Shown here: positions 27,454 through 37,697 of the stretch, piece by piece
Layout of the letters: each line of letters begins with the position of its first letter
Numbering within the stretch: position 1 is the first letter of the stretch
Assembly: GCA_024742875.1 (NCBI GenBank)
Contig: JANSXP010000044.1
Coordinates: forward strand, 1 to 60,746
Direction of reading: 5' to 3'
DNA length: 60,746 bases
Source: Planctomycetaceae bacterium
Lineage (GTDB): Bacteria; Planctomycetota; Planctomycetia; Planctomycetales; Planctomycetaceae
Made by a program: the position numbers and the translations under genes
Notes under the pieces: generated by a model
The model's database searches: none
What the model was told of the DNA's origin: nothing
Seen by the model: only the letters and a program-made list of their open reading frames with translations

Positions 27454-30400
27454 GGTGTTCCTGATTCCTGCGACAAATACGAAACGGGAAAACGGACCGA
27501 CCTAAGCCACCGCGGAACATCCGAGGACGAAACCAGCAGTGTCACGAACCCATCCGACGTGACCGCAAAATCACGAACCATGCCGCCGGCAAGCCGCCCG
27601 CCAACAGGCCATTTGACCTGATTCCACCGGCCACCCTGAAAGACCAGCAGACACAACCGTTCTCCAACACCATGTGACGTCACAATCATTCCGTTTTCGA
27701 GTATCTGATATCGAGACAACACGGCACCATCGAACGGAAAAGTACAAACAGGCGTCCAAACGCCTTCGTGCAGTCGCTGGATACTGCTGGGACTTCCGTC
27801 ATAGGGATTCGCCAGACAGGTCAGCTCTCCCCCCGGAGTAAGTTGCGTCTGAGAAACGAACGATCCGTCGGGTACCGGCAGCGACTCCACAGTTTCACCG
27901 TCTGTCAGCAACAACTGCGTCGTGTTGTCGCGGCTGATTCGATAACGCCCACTCTGCAGCACCACACGCCCCTGATAACACACTCCACGCAGACCGCAGC
28001 CAGTGAGCGCGGCAAGCCTTCTTGTGGGCCAGCCGGAAACTGTGGCGCCTGCCTGAAAACTGGCCACCACATCGCGGAATTCGGCATCGTGGTGAAAAAT
28101 CGACATCCCCTTTTCTGAATCATAGAACAAAGGAAACAGCCCCCGATTGCCCCCAGTGTGCACCAGTTCTTCGCGCCATCGACCGTTCGTTTTCTGCAGC
28201 AGCAACAAGTCACCAACGTAATTGGCCGCGTCCGTCACCACACGAAACGCCAGCGACTCACCGTTGCGTGAGACACCGATTCTCGCCGGAAAAACAGATC
28301 GACTCGGATCATCGAACGTGGTTTCCGTCACCCAGTGCCCCCGATTCCATCGCGCCGTCATCAGTTTTCCATAAGCGTCACCGGCGGCGCGCACGGGCAC
28401 AGCGAGGAACAGTTCCGCCTCCGAGTCAGGCCCATGCAGTTCAGCCGCCGGCGATGCACGATGATTCACGGGCTCCTGAACGTGCCCCGTCAGATGGAAG
28501 TCACCGATGGATTCCAGTTGTCTGTCTTCAGCCAGAACATCCTGCACATCAACGTCAGCTGCAGGGACTTCCCATCCACCGAGTCGGCTGTTAGCAGGCT
28601 CCATGCGCCGGGAAACAATGACGTGTCCCGCTCGGTTTGCCAGCACGACCCGGCCGGCTGAGGTGATCTCCACATCACACACCTGTCGCATGCCAACAGT
28701 CGTTGTCACCAGTTTCTGTCCAGTGCTCGGAGACAGCACTGTAAGTTGTCCCACCGCACTCGCGACGACAGCAAACTCCCGGTGAACTGCCAGCGTGCAC
28801 GGCTGCCAGGAGAGTGCGGCTCCACTGCTGGCAAGCTGGTCACGGAATGTCGTGATCCCCGTTGTTCTGGAGTCCGCACGAAAGATCATCGACTGGTCGG
28901 CCGACCACTCCACGTCAATGCCTCCCTGCCCGGAGACCTCGACCGACCTTGGTAGTGGCCTCCAGTTGTCCGTGCGGAGAATCCGGCTGGATTGTCCGGT
29001 CCCAAACGCCACCAGATACTGGCCATCCGGACTGAATGCCAGGTCTCCCGTTAAGGGCTCCTGAGGCGGTGGTGGGTGCTGCTGATCCGGATTCAGCGGC
29101 ACGACTCGCAGGCGTCGACCGCTGTTCAGTTCCCACACATTGACGCGTGAGCAATCATCGGTCGCCGCCACAAGGTCGTGAGCTTCGCTGACCGCCACGC
29201 TGATTAGCGGCCGCTCCGAAGCCAGAGTCGGGCCACACGACAGTTGTCCAGTGGAGTCAATTTCCCAGATCTCCACCTTTCTTCCGCCTGTCACCACCGC
29301 TGCACGGCGATCTCGCAGAGCGGCCACATCAACTCGCAGCGAATAGCGTTCTTGAGCTGTCGGACTTCCGGTCGGCAAAGTGGCTATGGACTCACTCTGA
29401 GCCAGTCGAACGCTGGCGAGACACCGCTCCGGAGTCATCGCCACCAGCATCCCCGTACGGTCGACCAGCCAGATCAACTCTTCGTCTGGCGCTGCAGAAA
29501 GCCGCCCCGCGTCGAGCTGTGGCAGGTCAATCTCCTCAAACGGTCGCTCAACCACACTTTGCTCAACCCGAAAGCTGCGAATCGTGCCAGACATATCTGC
29601 AATGAGCAGTTCCTTCCCAACCGGCTCCGCGAACACGACCCGGCGATAGCGAGGACTGCGCACAGGACGCGTGCGTCTGTCGCGAATAAACCGACAGACA
29701 TAGCCGGTTCGCACACACTTCTGCAGGGAGGGGATCACGCGACATGCCCGCCCAAAGTCATCAAAGGCCCACAACTCCTCGCCCTGATACTGAACACACA
29801 CGTAGGCATGTGCACCGTTTCCCAGCCGAATCGTCGTTTGATACACGCTCTCGGACTCCAGGATCAGGTCTTTTGCCAGACGATACGTACGGACCACCTC
29901 ATCCTCTGCACCAACGGCAATCTGGCCGTCATGAACTGCAATACTCCAGACAGCCGCCCCCACACGGACTGCCCCCAGCGGTCGCAGTTCACCGTCGAAG
30001 GCCAGCAGTTCACCGGCCTGAGTGCCGATCAGCCAGCCTCCCGGAAACGACTCAGCCGCTGTCACCGGACCTGACAGTTGGGTCGAAGCCACCTGGTCAC
30101 CTGCGGTCGTTAGCACACTAAGACGACCGTCCTGGGCCCCAAGAAGCACATGATGACGGTCAGTGTGGCATCGACTGACAGACACGGCCGCCGGATACCT
30201 GACGAATTCCCGCACAGGTTGCGATTTGTCACCCACAGGCCGATTCGCGTCGAATACCAGACAGCGACCATCGTCCACCGTCACCAGGACCTGGTCCTTG
30301 TTGCCCAGCCAGCACACAGTTGTATAGACGGTCGACTCCACGGGGTTGCTGTCGTTCTCCGCCAGATAACTGAAGTGCAGCATGTGACTGCAGGGGCCGG

Positions 30401-32231
30401 ACTCACCCGTCGCATGGCGTTCGCGTTCGAGCCCGCGTGTCAATCGCCGCACGTGCCTTCGCGCCCGAACGTCAAATATTGACACCAGCGAACCGCCGTC
30501 CAGGGTCACCAGTCGTCCCGAGACCGCCTGATAATCGGCATCGGAAAACTCCCATTGACCGTCCACGAGCTGACAAGTGGGGATCAGACGCCGGTGCCCC
30601 TGCATCGGCAGCACCGCATTGACCATTTCGGCCAGAGCCGGCCGACTATTCAATTCGGCGTTCAGCTGACTGCGTACATCAGAGTACTCTGCAAAATCTC
30701 CAAATCCGTGGGCCAGCGCGGCTGTCGACACACGGCTGGCCATACTGGCTTCCTGTGCCCTTTGCACCTGCTGTCTCAGTTGCTGCTGCACCCGCTCGGC
30801 CGTCTCTCGAGCTCGCTGCTCCAGCCCAGCGCGTTGCCGAAACTGGATGGCGGCAACTCCGCTCATGCACACGGCGAACAGCATGGTCGTCAGAAAGCGA
30901 GCGGCCCACCGATTGCGTCGTCCCCACTTGCGAATTCTTCGCCACATCGGAGTGCGCCGCGCAAGAATGGGCTCGTCTCTTAGAAAGCGCTGGAGGTCAG
31001 CCCTGAGTCCGTTGGCTGTCTGATATCTGCCCTCCCGATTGCGACACATAGCTTTCTGGCAGATGGTGATCAGGTCTGCCGGAACCGATTGCGCTGAGTC
31101 AACGGACTCTGGCTCCTCATCGATCACACGTCGCAGGACATCAACCGGCGATGCTCCCTGATGCGGCGGGTGCCCGGTGAGACAGAAGTACAGCAACGCA
31201 CCCAGTCCATAGATGTCCGCCCGCTTGTCCACCTGCGCGACACGACCTGCTTTTTCCGCCAGCACCGTCGCAGTCTCTAATCCGATCGCCTGCTCGGGCG
31301 CCATAAACTGCGGCGTCCCCACGACCATGCCGGGCTGCGTCAGTTGATCGCTGGTCTCCACACGAACCGCCAGACCAAAGTCCAGCAGCCAGGGCCTGTC
31401 GTCCTGCCATTCGAGCATGACATTGGCAGGCTTCAGGTCCCGATGAATCACTCCATTCTCGTGGGCATACTGAACAGCCGAAGCGAGCCGGGAAATCAAA
31501 GAGGCGGCCTCGTCAGCCGCCAGCAGTCGCAAACTGACCATCTGCTTCAACGTGCGTCCGTCAATCAGCGGCATCGCGAAATACGCGGGGTCCCGATCCA
31601 GTTGCGCATCGAGCACGGGAATAATCAGCGGGTGGCTCAATCCTCCCACAAGCCTGGCCTCGCGCTCAAACCGAGTCCGCACCATTTCTGACGACAGCGC
31701 CGGGGTGTGGATCACTTTGACGGCGACATCCCGCTGCGTGACCGGATCAAACGCACGATACACGATTCCCATTCCGCCCTGGCCCAGCCGTTCATGCAGC
31801 CGATATCGACCTACAGCCTGCTGCGGCGCAACGGCCGCAGCAGACACATCGGGGCCCACGGCAATTGAAAATGACGCGGCATCCGGCCGAGCTCTGTCGG
31901 CCACGGAGGCGCCCAGCAATTTCGTGACAGCCGTCGGCACTTTCGACTCGTGGAAGAAAGACCACGCTTCCCGGACGGTCGTCACATCAGCGGGGAACCG
32001 GCTCTCCCATTCAGCGATTGACAGGAGCGCCCCGGTGCAACTTCGCAGCTCAAATTCTTCGAGCAGCAGTTCGCGTAACAGAACAGGCCGATTCATACCG
32101 GTGTTCGCGTGCAGCACAGATTCCACTGTGACCTGTCGTCCGTGGATGCGAGCGGCAGCAAACTCAGTGGCAATCTGATCGACGATCTCGGTCGTGCAGT
32201 CGGAAGCGGCGTCCCCTGAATGTCTGGTCAT
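27450..32231 (-). CDS. Giant membrane Ser/Thr protein kinase with C-terminal propeller-like sensor
   Basis: A 1593-residue Hanks-type kinase. A small N-terminal region (1-130) precedes the kinase domain (143-417) with LGQGGMGIVYRAFD (P loop), Lys172 in VAVKVI, HRDLKPAN (Asp265), DFG (284-286) and MAPEQAIG. A basic stretch and one membrane segment (about 445-463) follow, then a short coiled coil. The remaining roughly 1,100 residues look like repeated beta-propeller blades of WD40/YVTN type (for example LISVAVSEAHDLVAATDDC and LAFSPDGQYLVAFG). This outside part is probably a ligand or stress sensor. It overlaps the ECF sigma gene by four bases and forms a two-gene signalling unit with it. Confidence 0.92.
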   Translation of the reverse strand: MTRHSGDAASDCTTEIVDQIATEFAAARIHGRQVTVESVLHANTGMNRPVLLRELLLEEFELRSCTGALLSIAEWESRFPADVTTVREAWSFFHESKVPTAVTKLLGASVADRARPDAASFSIAVGPDVSAAAVAPQQAVGRYRLHERLGQGGMGIVYRAFDPVTQRDVAVKVIHTPALSSEMVRTRFEREARLVGGLSHPLIIPVLDAQLDRDPAYFAMPLIDGRTLKQMVSLRLLAADEAASLISRLASAVQYAHENGVIHRDLKPANVMLEWQDDRPWLLDFGLAVRVETSDQLTQPGMVVGTPQFMAPEQAIGLETATVLAEKAGRVAQVDKRADIYGLGALLYFCLTGHPPHQGASPVDVLRRVIDEEPESVDSAQSVPADLITICQKAMCRNREGRYQTANGLRADLQRFLRDEPILARRTPMWRRIRKWGRRNRWAARFLTTMLFAVCMSGVAAIQFRQRAGLEQRARETAERVQQQLRQQVQRAQEASMASRVSTAALAHGFGDFAEYSDVRSQLNAELNSRPALAEMVNAVLPMQGHRRLIPTCQLVDGQWEFSDADYQAVSGRLVTLDGGSLVSIFDVRARRHVRRLTRGLERERHATGESGPCSHMLHFSYLAENDSNPVESTVYTTVCWLGNKDQVLVTVDDGRCLVFDANRPVGDKSQPVREFVRYPAAVSVSRCHTDRHHVLLGAQDGRLSVLTTAGDQVASTQLSGPVTAAESFPGGWLIGTQAGELLAFDGELRPLGAVRVGAAVWSIAVHDGQIAVGAEDEVVRTYRLAKDLILESESVYQTTIRLGNGAHAYVCVQYQGEELWAFDDFGRACRVIPSLQKCVRTGYVCRFIRDRRTRPVRSPRYRRVVFAEPVGKELLIADMSGTIRSFRVEQSVVERPFEEIDLPQLDAGRLSAAPDEELIWLVDRTGMLVAMTPERCLASVRLAQSESIATLPTGSPTAQERYSLRVDVAALRDRRAAVVTGGRKVEIWEIDSTGQLSCGPTLASERPLISVAVSEAHDLVAATDDCSRVNVWELNSGRRLRVVPLNPDQQHPPPPQEPLTGDLAFSPDGQYLVAFGTGQSSRILRTDNWRPLPRSVEVSGQGGIDVEWSADQSMIFRADSRTTGITTFRDQLASSGAALSWQPCTLAVHREFAVVASAVGQLTVLSPSTGQKLVTTTVGMRQVCDVEITSAGRVVLANRAGHVIVSRRMEPANSRLGGWEVPAADVDVQDVLAEDRQLESIGDFHLTGHVQEPVNHRASPAAELHGPDSEAELFLAVPVRAAGDAYGKLMTARWNRGHWVTETTFDDPSRSVFPARIGVSRNGESLAFRVVTDAANYVGDLLLLQKTNGRWREELVHTGGNRGLFPLFYDSEKGMSIFHHDAEFRDVVASFQAGATVSGWPTRRLAALTGCGLRGVCYQGRVVLQSGRYRISRDNTTQLLLTDGETVESLPVPDGSFVSQTQLTPGGELTCLANPYDGSPSSIQRLHEGVWTPVCTFPFDGAVLSRYQILENGMIVTSHGVGERLCLLVFQGGRWNQVKWPVGGRLAGGMVRDFAVTSDGFVTLLVSSSDVPRWLRSVRFPVSYLSQESGTP

Positions 32232-32277
32232 TTCTCAGCCTTTGCGACGTACGGAAGCCGCGCGGACCTGGCGGCGG

Positions 32278-32372
32278 CTGACTGCGGTCAGTGGACTTTA
32301 GTCAGTCAGGCGTCGCCGTGAGTTCAAAGACAGAGACACGGGTTTTCAAAAATCGGGGAGTTTCTGAAAACC
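32278..32372. promoter_or_regulatory. Two dyad symmetries upstream of the kinase/sigma operon
   Basis: A 7-bp inverted repeat (32278-32284 with 32303-32309) and an 8-bp one (32341-32348 with 32365-32372) lie 47-141 bases before the kinase ATG. Neither has a T tract. They could be operators for the kinase operon or stems at the end of the VWA gene transcript. Confidence 0.3.
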
Positions 32373-32424
32373 ACACCAGGGAACACCAGCAGACACCCCC
32401 ACCAGATCCCAGGGATTCCCTAAT

Positions 32425-34671
32425 CTAGACCAATCCTCGTTTTTTGCGCAGCGCCCACTCAGAGCAGGCCAGCAGGACAAACAGCAGCAGGCTGAACCAG
32501 TTATCCCACAAAGTGACGCGTTCCGACCGAACCATCTCCAGACTGGGCAATCCATTTTCGCTCCAGTCCGTCAGTCGCTCCAGCATAGAATCGGGCGTGA
32601 GAAAATCGCCGCCGCTGGCGTTGGCCAGTTCCCGCAGCAGGGCCGGGTCTGCCGCCGGGTTGTCCAGTTCAGGATCTCGAGCGTCCACCAGAAATCGTGT
32701 GCTCGAATACAGGGTCCCAAGTTCTCCCCCCGCGTCCGTTGAAACTGTGGCCCAGTAATCACCGGGGATCATCGTGTCCTGATAGCTGCCCTCTCCCCGG
32801 GAATCGACGCCACGCGTGGCGACGGGTGAGGACTCCCCATTGGGATTCTGCACGGACAACTCGTACGCCCCACCGGGAATGGGCAGACCGTCCTGATCAC
32901 GCAATCCGAAGGCAACAACAGCTTCCCGTCCGGGAGCCATGCTGCGTGGCTCCACGTTGATCCACAGGGGAGATTCGCCATTGAGCTCCATTTTTGTGAG
33001 CCAGAAAATGGCCTGTCGCCAGAAGCGTTCGTGAGCTTCCGCCGCCCAGTCAGCATGCAGGGCCCACTGCCAGGTGGTGTCACCGGCAAACGCCAGCGAT
33101 CGCGCGGCGCCAAAACTTTGACTGATCAGCAGCGGATCCCCATTGCGACTTTCAGCCAGCACAGCCGCTGCGGACCCCGGTTTCAGCCGGAGCAGATTGG
33201 CCCCCTTGAGAGGAGGCAGTTCCCCCCAGCGTCGGGCGTTCTGTTCAGGGGGAGCAATCTGCAGAATGCTGGAGGCCACACGCCGGGGCACCATCGGCAC
33301 ATCGCCTTCCAGCTGGCGACCGGGCCCCGACAGATCGACCGGCAGAAATTTTGCCAGGGGACTGTTGCCATAGCCACCCAGTGCAAAATTGTTCTGTCCC
33401 CCGAGCATCATCAGGCCCGCGCCCTGCTCACAGCACTGGGCAATCTTCGCCAGCCGCTGCGGTCCGAAATACTCGGCTGGAACGTCGCCGATAATGAAGG
33501 CGTCGTAGTTGCCAGGCTCAAACCAGGACTCATCAAATTCGTTGCGGCTGGCGAAACGCCCACGCCAGACGGGCTGCGCATCCAGCTGGATACGATTGCT
33601 GATGTTGATTCGTTTCAGGTGGCGAAACTCAAATCGAGGATCGTCAAAGTACACCACGCGAATTCCGCCCGAACGCACACGGATAATGGTCTCGACCCGG
33701 TTGTTAGTCGTCCGCAGCTCTCCCTCCAGTGATTCCACCTCCACGGCCACTTTGATTTCGCCCGCTTCCTGGGGGACGAACTGCAATTCGAGCGTCTGGT
33801 CTTCGGTCGGCATCTCGAGTGTCTGCGTTATCAAAGTGCGGTTGTCCTGGTCGGGTGTGACGGGCAGCATCTGACCAGTGACCCCGTTCAGCAGACCGCC
33901 CCGCTGCTCCACCAGGACCCGCACCCGCACTTCCTGGCCCTGAGCTCCGCTGGCTCGAAACCGCACTTTCACCGGCACGACGTTACGAATAAACACGTCG
34001 CGGGGGACGTCCAGGTCACTCAAAGCCAGATCAAGCGACTTGTCCAGCAATTCGGCATTGCCAAAGGGAACGGTGTACAACGGGCGCTGTCGGCGACCCA
34101 GCAGCCGGGCGGCCTGCACAGCATCGACATCCAGCCGGCCGCTGGCCGCCTGCTTGCCGTCACTCCACAACAGCACAGCGGCAATCTTTTCGGCAGCCGA
34201 TTCCTTCGCCAGTGTCTCCAGATTGGCCCCGATGGCGGTGAACGCACCATCCGGCTCCGCTGTCGACTCAGCAAACGGCTGCATGCCTTCCGCAAAATCC
34301 CGATACCGAATTTCGACGGAATCGCCCAGATCGTCCAGCAGCGGCCGCGCCCGTTCAAGCAGTTCGAGCATCGCCTCGCGACGCGTTTTGCCACCAAACG
34401 CATCCGGCGTTTTCATGCTGCCGCTGATGTCCATCATCACGTAAACGACGGCGTCTGTCGAATCGTCTGACTCATAGATCACCACCGGGCGGGCCAGCCA
34501 GATGGTGAGCAACAGCACCAGGGCCACACGCAGACCCATCAGCACTCGCTGCCAGCCGATCGGCAGGCGACGAATTCGTCGCGGATAGCCCGCGCGTACG
34601 ACGGCCAGCATTGCCACCATCGCGACAACGATTAACCACCACGGCCAGATTGGTTCAAATGCCAGCTTCAT
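32425..34671 (-). CDS. VWA-domain membrane protein (BatA/glutamine-amidotransferase-like)
   Basis: A 748-residue protein with two N-terminal membrane segments (about 9-28 and 43-62). A von Willebrand factor A domain (about 72-220) carries the MIDAS motif DISGSM. A CARDB-like beta region, a class I glutamine-amidotransferase-like fold (about 365-560, VVYFDDPRFEFRHLK then MMLGGQNNFALGGYG) without a recognisable catalytic Cys, and a C-terminal membrane helix follow. In many planctomycetes such proteins follow MoxR and DUF58 genes. Those partners are absent here, so it is an isolated member. Confidence 0.85.
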   Translation of the reverse strand: MKLAFEPIWPWWLIVVAMVAMLAVVRAGYPRRIRRLPIGWQRVLMGLRVALVLLLTIWLARPVVIYESDDSTDAVVYVMMDISGSMKTPDAFGGKTRREAMLELLERARPLLDDLGDSVEIRYRDFAEGMQPFAESTAEPDGAFTAIGANLETLAKESAAEKIAAVLLWSDGKQAASGRLDVDAVQAARLLGRRQRPLYTVPFGNAELLDKSLDLALSDLDVPRDVFIRNVVPVKVRFRASGAQGQEVRVRVLVEQRGGLLNGVTGQMLPVTPDQDNRTLITQTLEMPTEDQTLELQFVPQEAGEIKVAVEVESLEGELRTTNNRVETIIRVRSGGIRVVYFDDPRFEFRHLKRINISNRIQLDAQPVWRGRFASRNEFDESWFEPGNYDAFIIGDVPAEYFGPQRLAKIAQCCEQGAGLMMLGGQNNFALGGYGNSPLAKFLPVDLSGPGRQLEGDVPMVPRRVASSILQIAPPEQNARRWGELPPLKGANLLRLKPGSAAAVLAESRNGDPLLISQSFGAARSLAFAGDTTWQWALHADWAAEAHERFWRQAIFWLTKMELNGESPLWINVEPRSMAPGREAVVAFGLRDQDGLPIPGGAYELSVQNPNGESSPVATRGVDSRGEGSYQDTMIPGDYWATVSTDAGGELGTLYSSTRFLVDARDPELDNPAADPALLRELANASGGDFLTPDSMLERLTDWSENGLPSLEMVRSERVTLWDNWFSLLLFVLLACSEWALRKKRGLV

Positions 34672-34707
34672 TGAATTTGTTCAAAGACTCAATCCATCAT
34701 GCGGCAC

Positions 34708-35061
34708 TCAGCCTTTGACACGATATCCGATCGTCTCCAGTTCGGAGCGGACACGATCCAGGTGCCGCCCCTGGATTTCGATCGCATCCTCCTGCAGTGT
34801 TCCACCGGCCCCGCAAACGGTCTTCAGCCGCGTCAGCAAAGAGGCCAGATCGTTGTCCATCGCTGCCAGTCCCCGAATCACGGTCACCTGTTTTCCTTTG
34901 CGGCGTTTTTCGACGGCCAGTCGGGCCGTCTGTTCTGCAGCCGGACGATACTCAGGCTCTGGTTCCGGCAAAGGCTCGCATTCACAGTCCACCTCCGGGC
35001 GTTCACATCGCTCGCAGTGAGGCGGGCGATCAAAAGGCGTACCGGCAAACAAATGAGACAT
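34708..35061 (-). CDS. SUI1/eIF1-family translation initiation factor (YciH-like)
   Basis: A protein of about 117 residues. The N-terminal part has four or five cysteines (CERCERPEVDCECEP) that could form a small zinc site, then an acidic/proline linker. The C-terminal SUI1 domain (about 45-117) has the family motifs KGKQVTVIRGL and CGAGGTLQEDAIEIQG. Archaeal and eukaryotic eIF1 monitor start-codon choice; bacterial YciH affects initiation fidelity. ATG 35061 is preferred over 35067. Frequent non-ATG starts in this window make a fidelity factor of interest, but that is only an inference. Confidence 0.9.
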   Translation of the reverse strand: MSHLFAGTPFDRPPHCERCERPEVDCECEPLPEPEPEYRPAAEQTARLAVEKRRKGKQVTVIRGLAAMDNDLASLLTRLKTVCGAGGTLQEDAIEIQGRHLDRVRSELETIGYRVKG

Positions 35062-35261
35062 GAACACGTGGAATTTGTGTGGTGACGAGCAAAACAGCGA
35101 CGGAATTCGGCTACGCCAATTGTACTCGATCAGCTCGCCGCTTGCAGCCGATGCCTGCGGACCGTGAACGGCCCCCCAAACAGCAAGGCAGGAGAGACCA
35201 GGCTTGTCGCCTCACATCGCGGAATGCCACGCCTGGTCGCCCTGCCCGGTCGACGCCAGAA

Positions 35262-37553
35262 TTACGCCTGGTCATGAAAGGACTGCACCAGTCGCCGCAG
35301 CTCCTCTGCCACATACGGCTTGGCCACCACACCGCGAAAACCGTATTCCTGAAAGTTGGCCATCACGCGATCGTCTGCATACCCACTGGAACAGATCGCG
35401 CATGCGTCGGGGTCAATCTCCAGTATCCGCGCGACCGCCTCGCGGCCGCCAGGTTCGCCAGGTTCGCCAGGGATGGTCAGATCGAGCAGCACGACATCGT
35501 ATTTTTGTCCGCTTTCAAAGGCCCGCCGAAACCCGGCGACGGCATCGTCCGTGCGTTCGAAGGCATCCACCACGATGCCGTCCTCGGCGAGGGTCCGTGA
35601 GACGACGTCCAGTATCATCCGCTCATCATCGAGAACGAGCACGCGACTCAAACGTGTGGACGCGGTGACCACTGGCGAAGACGGCGGGGCAGCCGGTGCG
35701 GCCGTGGCCGTCACTGCGGGCAGCAGCAGCGTGAAGACGGTTCCCACGCCGACCGTGGAATCCACCTTCAGATCTCCCTGGTGACGATTGATGATGGAGT
35801 AACACGTGGCCAGTCCCAAACCGGATCCATTTGGTTTGGTACTGAAATACGGTTCAAAAATCTGCTGCAGGTTTTCTCGCTCGATACCGCAGCCCTCATC
35901 CTGCATCGTCAGCTCCACATAGCGACCGGGCCGCAGCTCACCGGCATTCTCCGACCTGACCTGACGATTCCACGCGCGAATGGTCAGCGTGCCACCGTCC
36001 GGCATGGCCTCGTCAGCATTGAGCGTCAGATTGGAAATCACCTGCTCCAGCTGGGTCGGATCCACGTGGACGTCGTCCAGCGGCGTATCAAACAGCAGTT
36101 CGCGGCGCACATTACTTCCGGACAGGTCAAAGCCCGTCACATCGGTGACCAGCTGCTTCAGGCTGACACTGCGGCAGATCGGCGCTCCGCCCTTGGCAAA
36201 TGTCAGCAGCTGGCGTGAAAGTCCCTTCGCCCGACCGATGGCATGCTCGGCGCTGGCGAGGAATTCGGACGCTCGAGAATCCCTGGCCAGGCCCAGCTGT
36301 GCGAGCGACAGATTGCCAAAGATGATCGTCAGCACATTGTTGAAGTCGTGAGCGATGCCGCCTGCCAGTCGCCCCAGACTTTCCAGGTGCTGCATCCGCT
36401 GCACATAACGCTCCGCTCGCTTGCGTTCAGTGATATCAAAGATAATGGAGTGCACCAGCGTCTGTCCGTTCACGCGTACCGCTCCAGTGTGCACCTTCAC
36501 ATCGCGGACTTCGCCGCTGGCAAGCCGGTGCCGAAATTCCAGCTCAGACAGCAGATTGTTGCGGACCGCCTGCAGCTTCTCGTTCACAATGTGTGGCGGA
36601 TCCATGTTGATGTCCGAGATTTTCATCTCGGTCAGCACTTCCGACGGATGCCCGTAAAAATTCACCGCCGCCGAATTGGCCTGCACGATCCTCCCGCTCT
36701 TCGGATCGATGATCAGCTTGATGGCATTGTTATTTTCAAAGATGTCCCGGTAACGCGCTTCGCTTTCCTGCAGGGCCAGCTGCGTCTCGCGTTCTTCAGT
36801 CACGTCCTGAAACGTCCCCTGAATACTGACCACCTCTCCATCCACAAAAACGGGCCGCCCCAGAGATCGTGTGTAACGCAGATTGCCGCGTGCGGTGAGC
36901 ATCTTCAGCTCAAGATCAAATGGAGTGCCGTGTGTCAGCGCCTGCTCAATCGCGTCGCTGAGCACAGCCCGGTCCTGTTCCAGATAGAAATTCAGCGCGT
37001 CAGACAAAGACGGTGCATCGCCCACCTCCAGTTCGTGCAGGCGAAATGTCTGCGCTGTCCAGCGCACACGCTGCGACGCTTTCACTAACTCCCACCCGCC
37101 GACCTTCGACATGCGGGCTGCCATGTCCAGCAGATGCACATCATCCGAAAACTCCACTCGGTCTGGCTGTGCAGCGGCCAGCCACACGGTAACAGCGTCC
37201 AGACGACCAGACTGCCGATGCAGGGCCACCCGGGTTACCTTGAGTTTGGAACCTGCAGGCAAATGCAGTTCCAACTGGGGATCGCCCGCCTCTTCGCCGT
37301 CCAGAAGACGCTCCGGCAGAGCAGACAGAACGGCGCCGGCCACCAGACAACGAATCTCGGCCAACTGGCTCAGAGGGATGCCAGTCAGCGACCGCCGTGA
37401 ACTGCCAAGCAGGGTGGCTGCTCCCCAGCTTTCGTCTACGATCAGACCAGCGCGATTCAGGCGAACATACTCGTCGGGCACCGAGCTGCTTCCGCCGGCC
37501 TGACTGGTCGCTTCTTCGCTGTCTTTTGCAGATTCCTCTGCCGGCCGCTTCAT
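35262..37553 (-). CDS. Hybrid PAS sensor histidine kinase with C-terminal receiver domain
   Basis: A soluble kinase of about 763 residues. At least two PAS domains (about 140-260 and 265-380, each ending in the DVTEE/DITER PAC motif) precede a HisKA-type dimerisation domain, LAGGIAHDFNNVLTII, with His402. The HATPase_c domain follows (DNRT-type N box NLTLNADEAMP, then GSGLGLATCYSIIN). The C-terminal receiver has DDER acidic residues, phospho-acceptor Asp in VLLDLTIPG and Lys in VAKPY. There is no output domain. The ATG at 37553 has an AGGA site; an in-frame extension to 37619 is unlikely. The receiver loop holds a 9-bp tandem duplication (35451-35468) encoding GEPGEP. Confidence 0.9.
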   Translation of the reverse strand: MKRPAEESAKDSEEATSQAGGSSSVPDEYVRLNRAGLIVDESWGAATLLGSSRRSLTGIPLSQLAEIRCLVAGAVLSALPERLLDGEEAGDPQLELHLPAGSKLKVTRVALHRQSGRLDAVTVWLAAAQPDRVEFSDDVHLLDMAARMSKVGGWELVKASQRVRWTAQTFRLHELEVGDAPSLSDALNFYLEQDRAVLSDAIEQALTHGTPFDLELKMLTARGNLRYTRSLGRPVFVDGEVVSIQGTFQDVTEERETQLALQESEARYRDIFENNNAIKLIIDPKSGRIVQANSAAVNFYGHPSEVLTEMKISDINMDPPHIVNEKLQAVRNNLLSELEFRHRLASGEVRDVKVHTGAVRVNGQTLVHSIIFDITERKRAERYVQRMQHLESLGRLAGGIAHDFNNVLTIIFGNLSLAQLGLARDSRASEFLASAEHAIGRAKGLSRQLLTFAKGGAPICRSVSLKQLVTDVTGFDLSGSNVRRELLFDTPLDDVHVDPTQLEQVISNLTLNADEAMPDGGTLTIRAWNRQVRSENAGELRPGRYVELTMQDEGCGIERENLQQIFEPYFSTKPNGSGLGLATCYSIINRHQGDLKVDSTVGVGTVFTLLLPAVTATAAPAAPPSSPVVTASTRLSRVLVLDDERMILDVVSRTLAEDGIVVDAFERTDDAVAGFRRAFESGQKYDVVLLDLTIPGEPGEPGGREAVARILEIDPDACAICSSGYADDRVMANFQEYGFRGVVAKPYVAEELRRLVQSFHDQA

Positions 37554-37697
37554 AGATTCCTGCCCTGCGAACAGGTCGTGACGCTCGTCAAATGTGACAA
37601 CCTGCCAGCGACACGGCATCTCGCCAGTTCCCGTGTCGCCCGTTCTCCTGACGCCGAAGTCTACCCTTCTGCCCGCCAGGCCAACACCGCCAGACGC

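Noticed and set aside
33100-33600. Active glutamine amidotransferase domain in the VWA protein
   Set aside because: The fold-like segments are there but no catalytic Cys-His-Glu arrangement can be seen, so only structural similarity is claimed.
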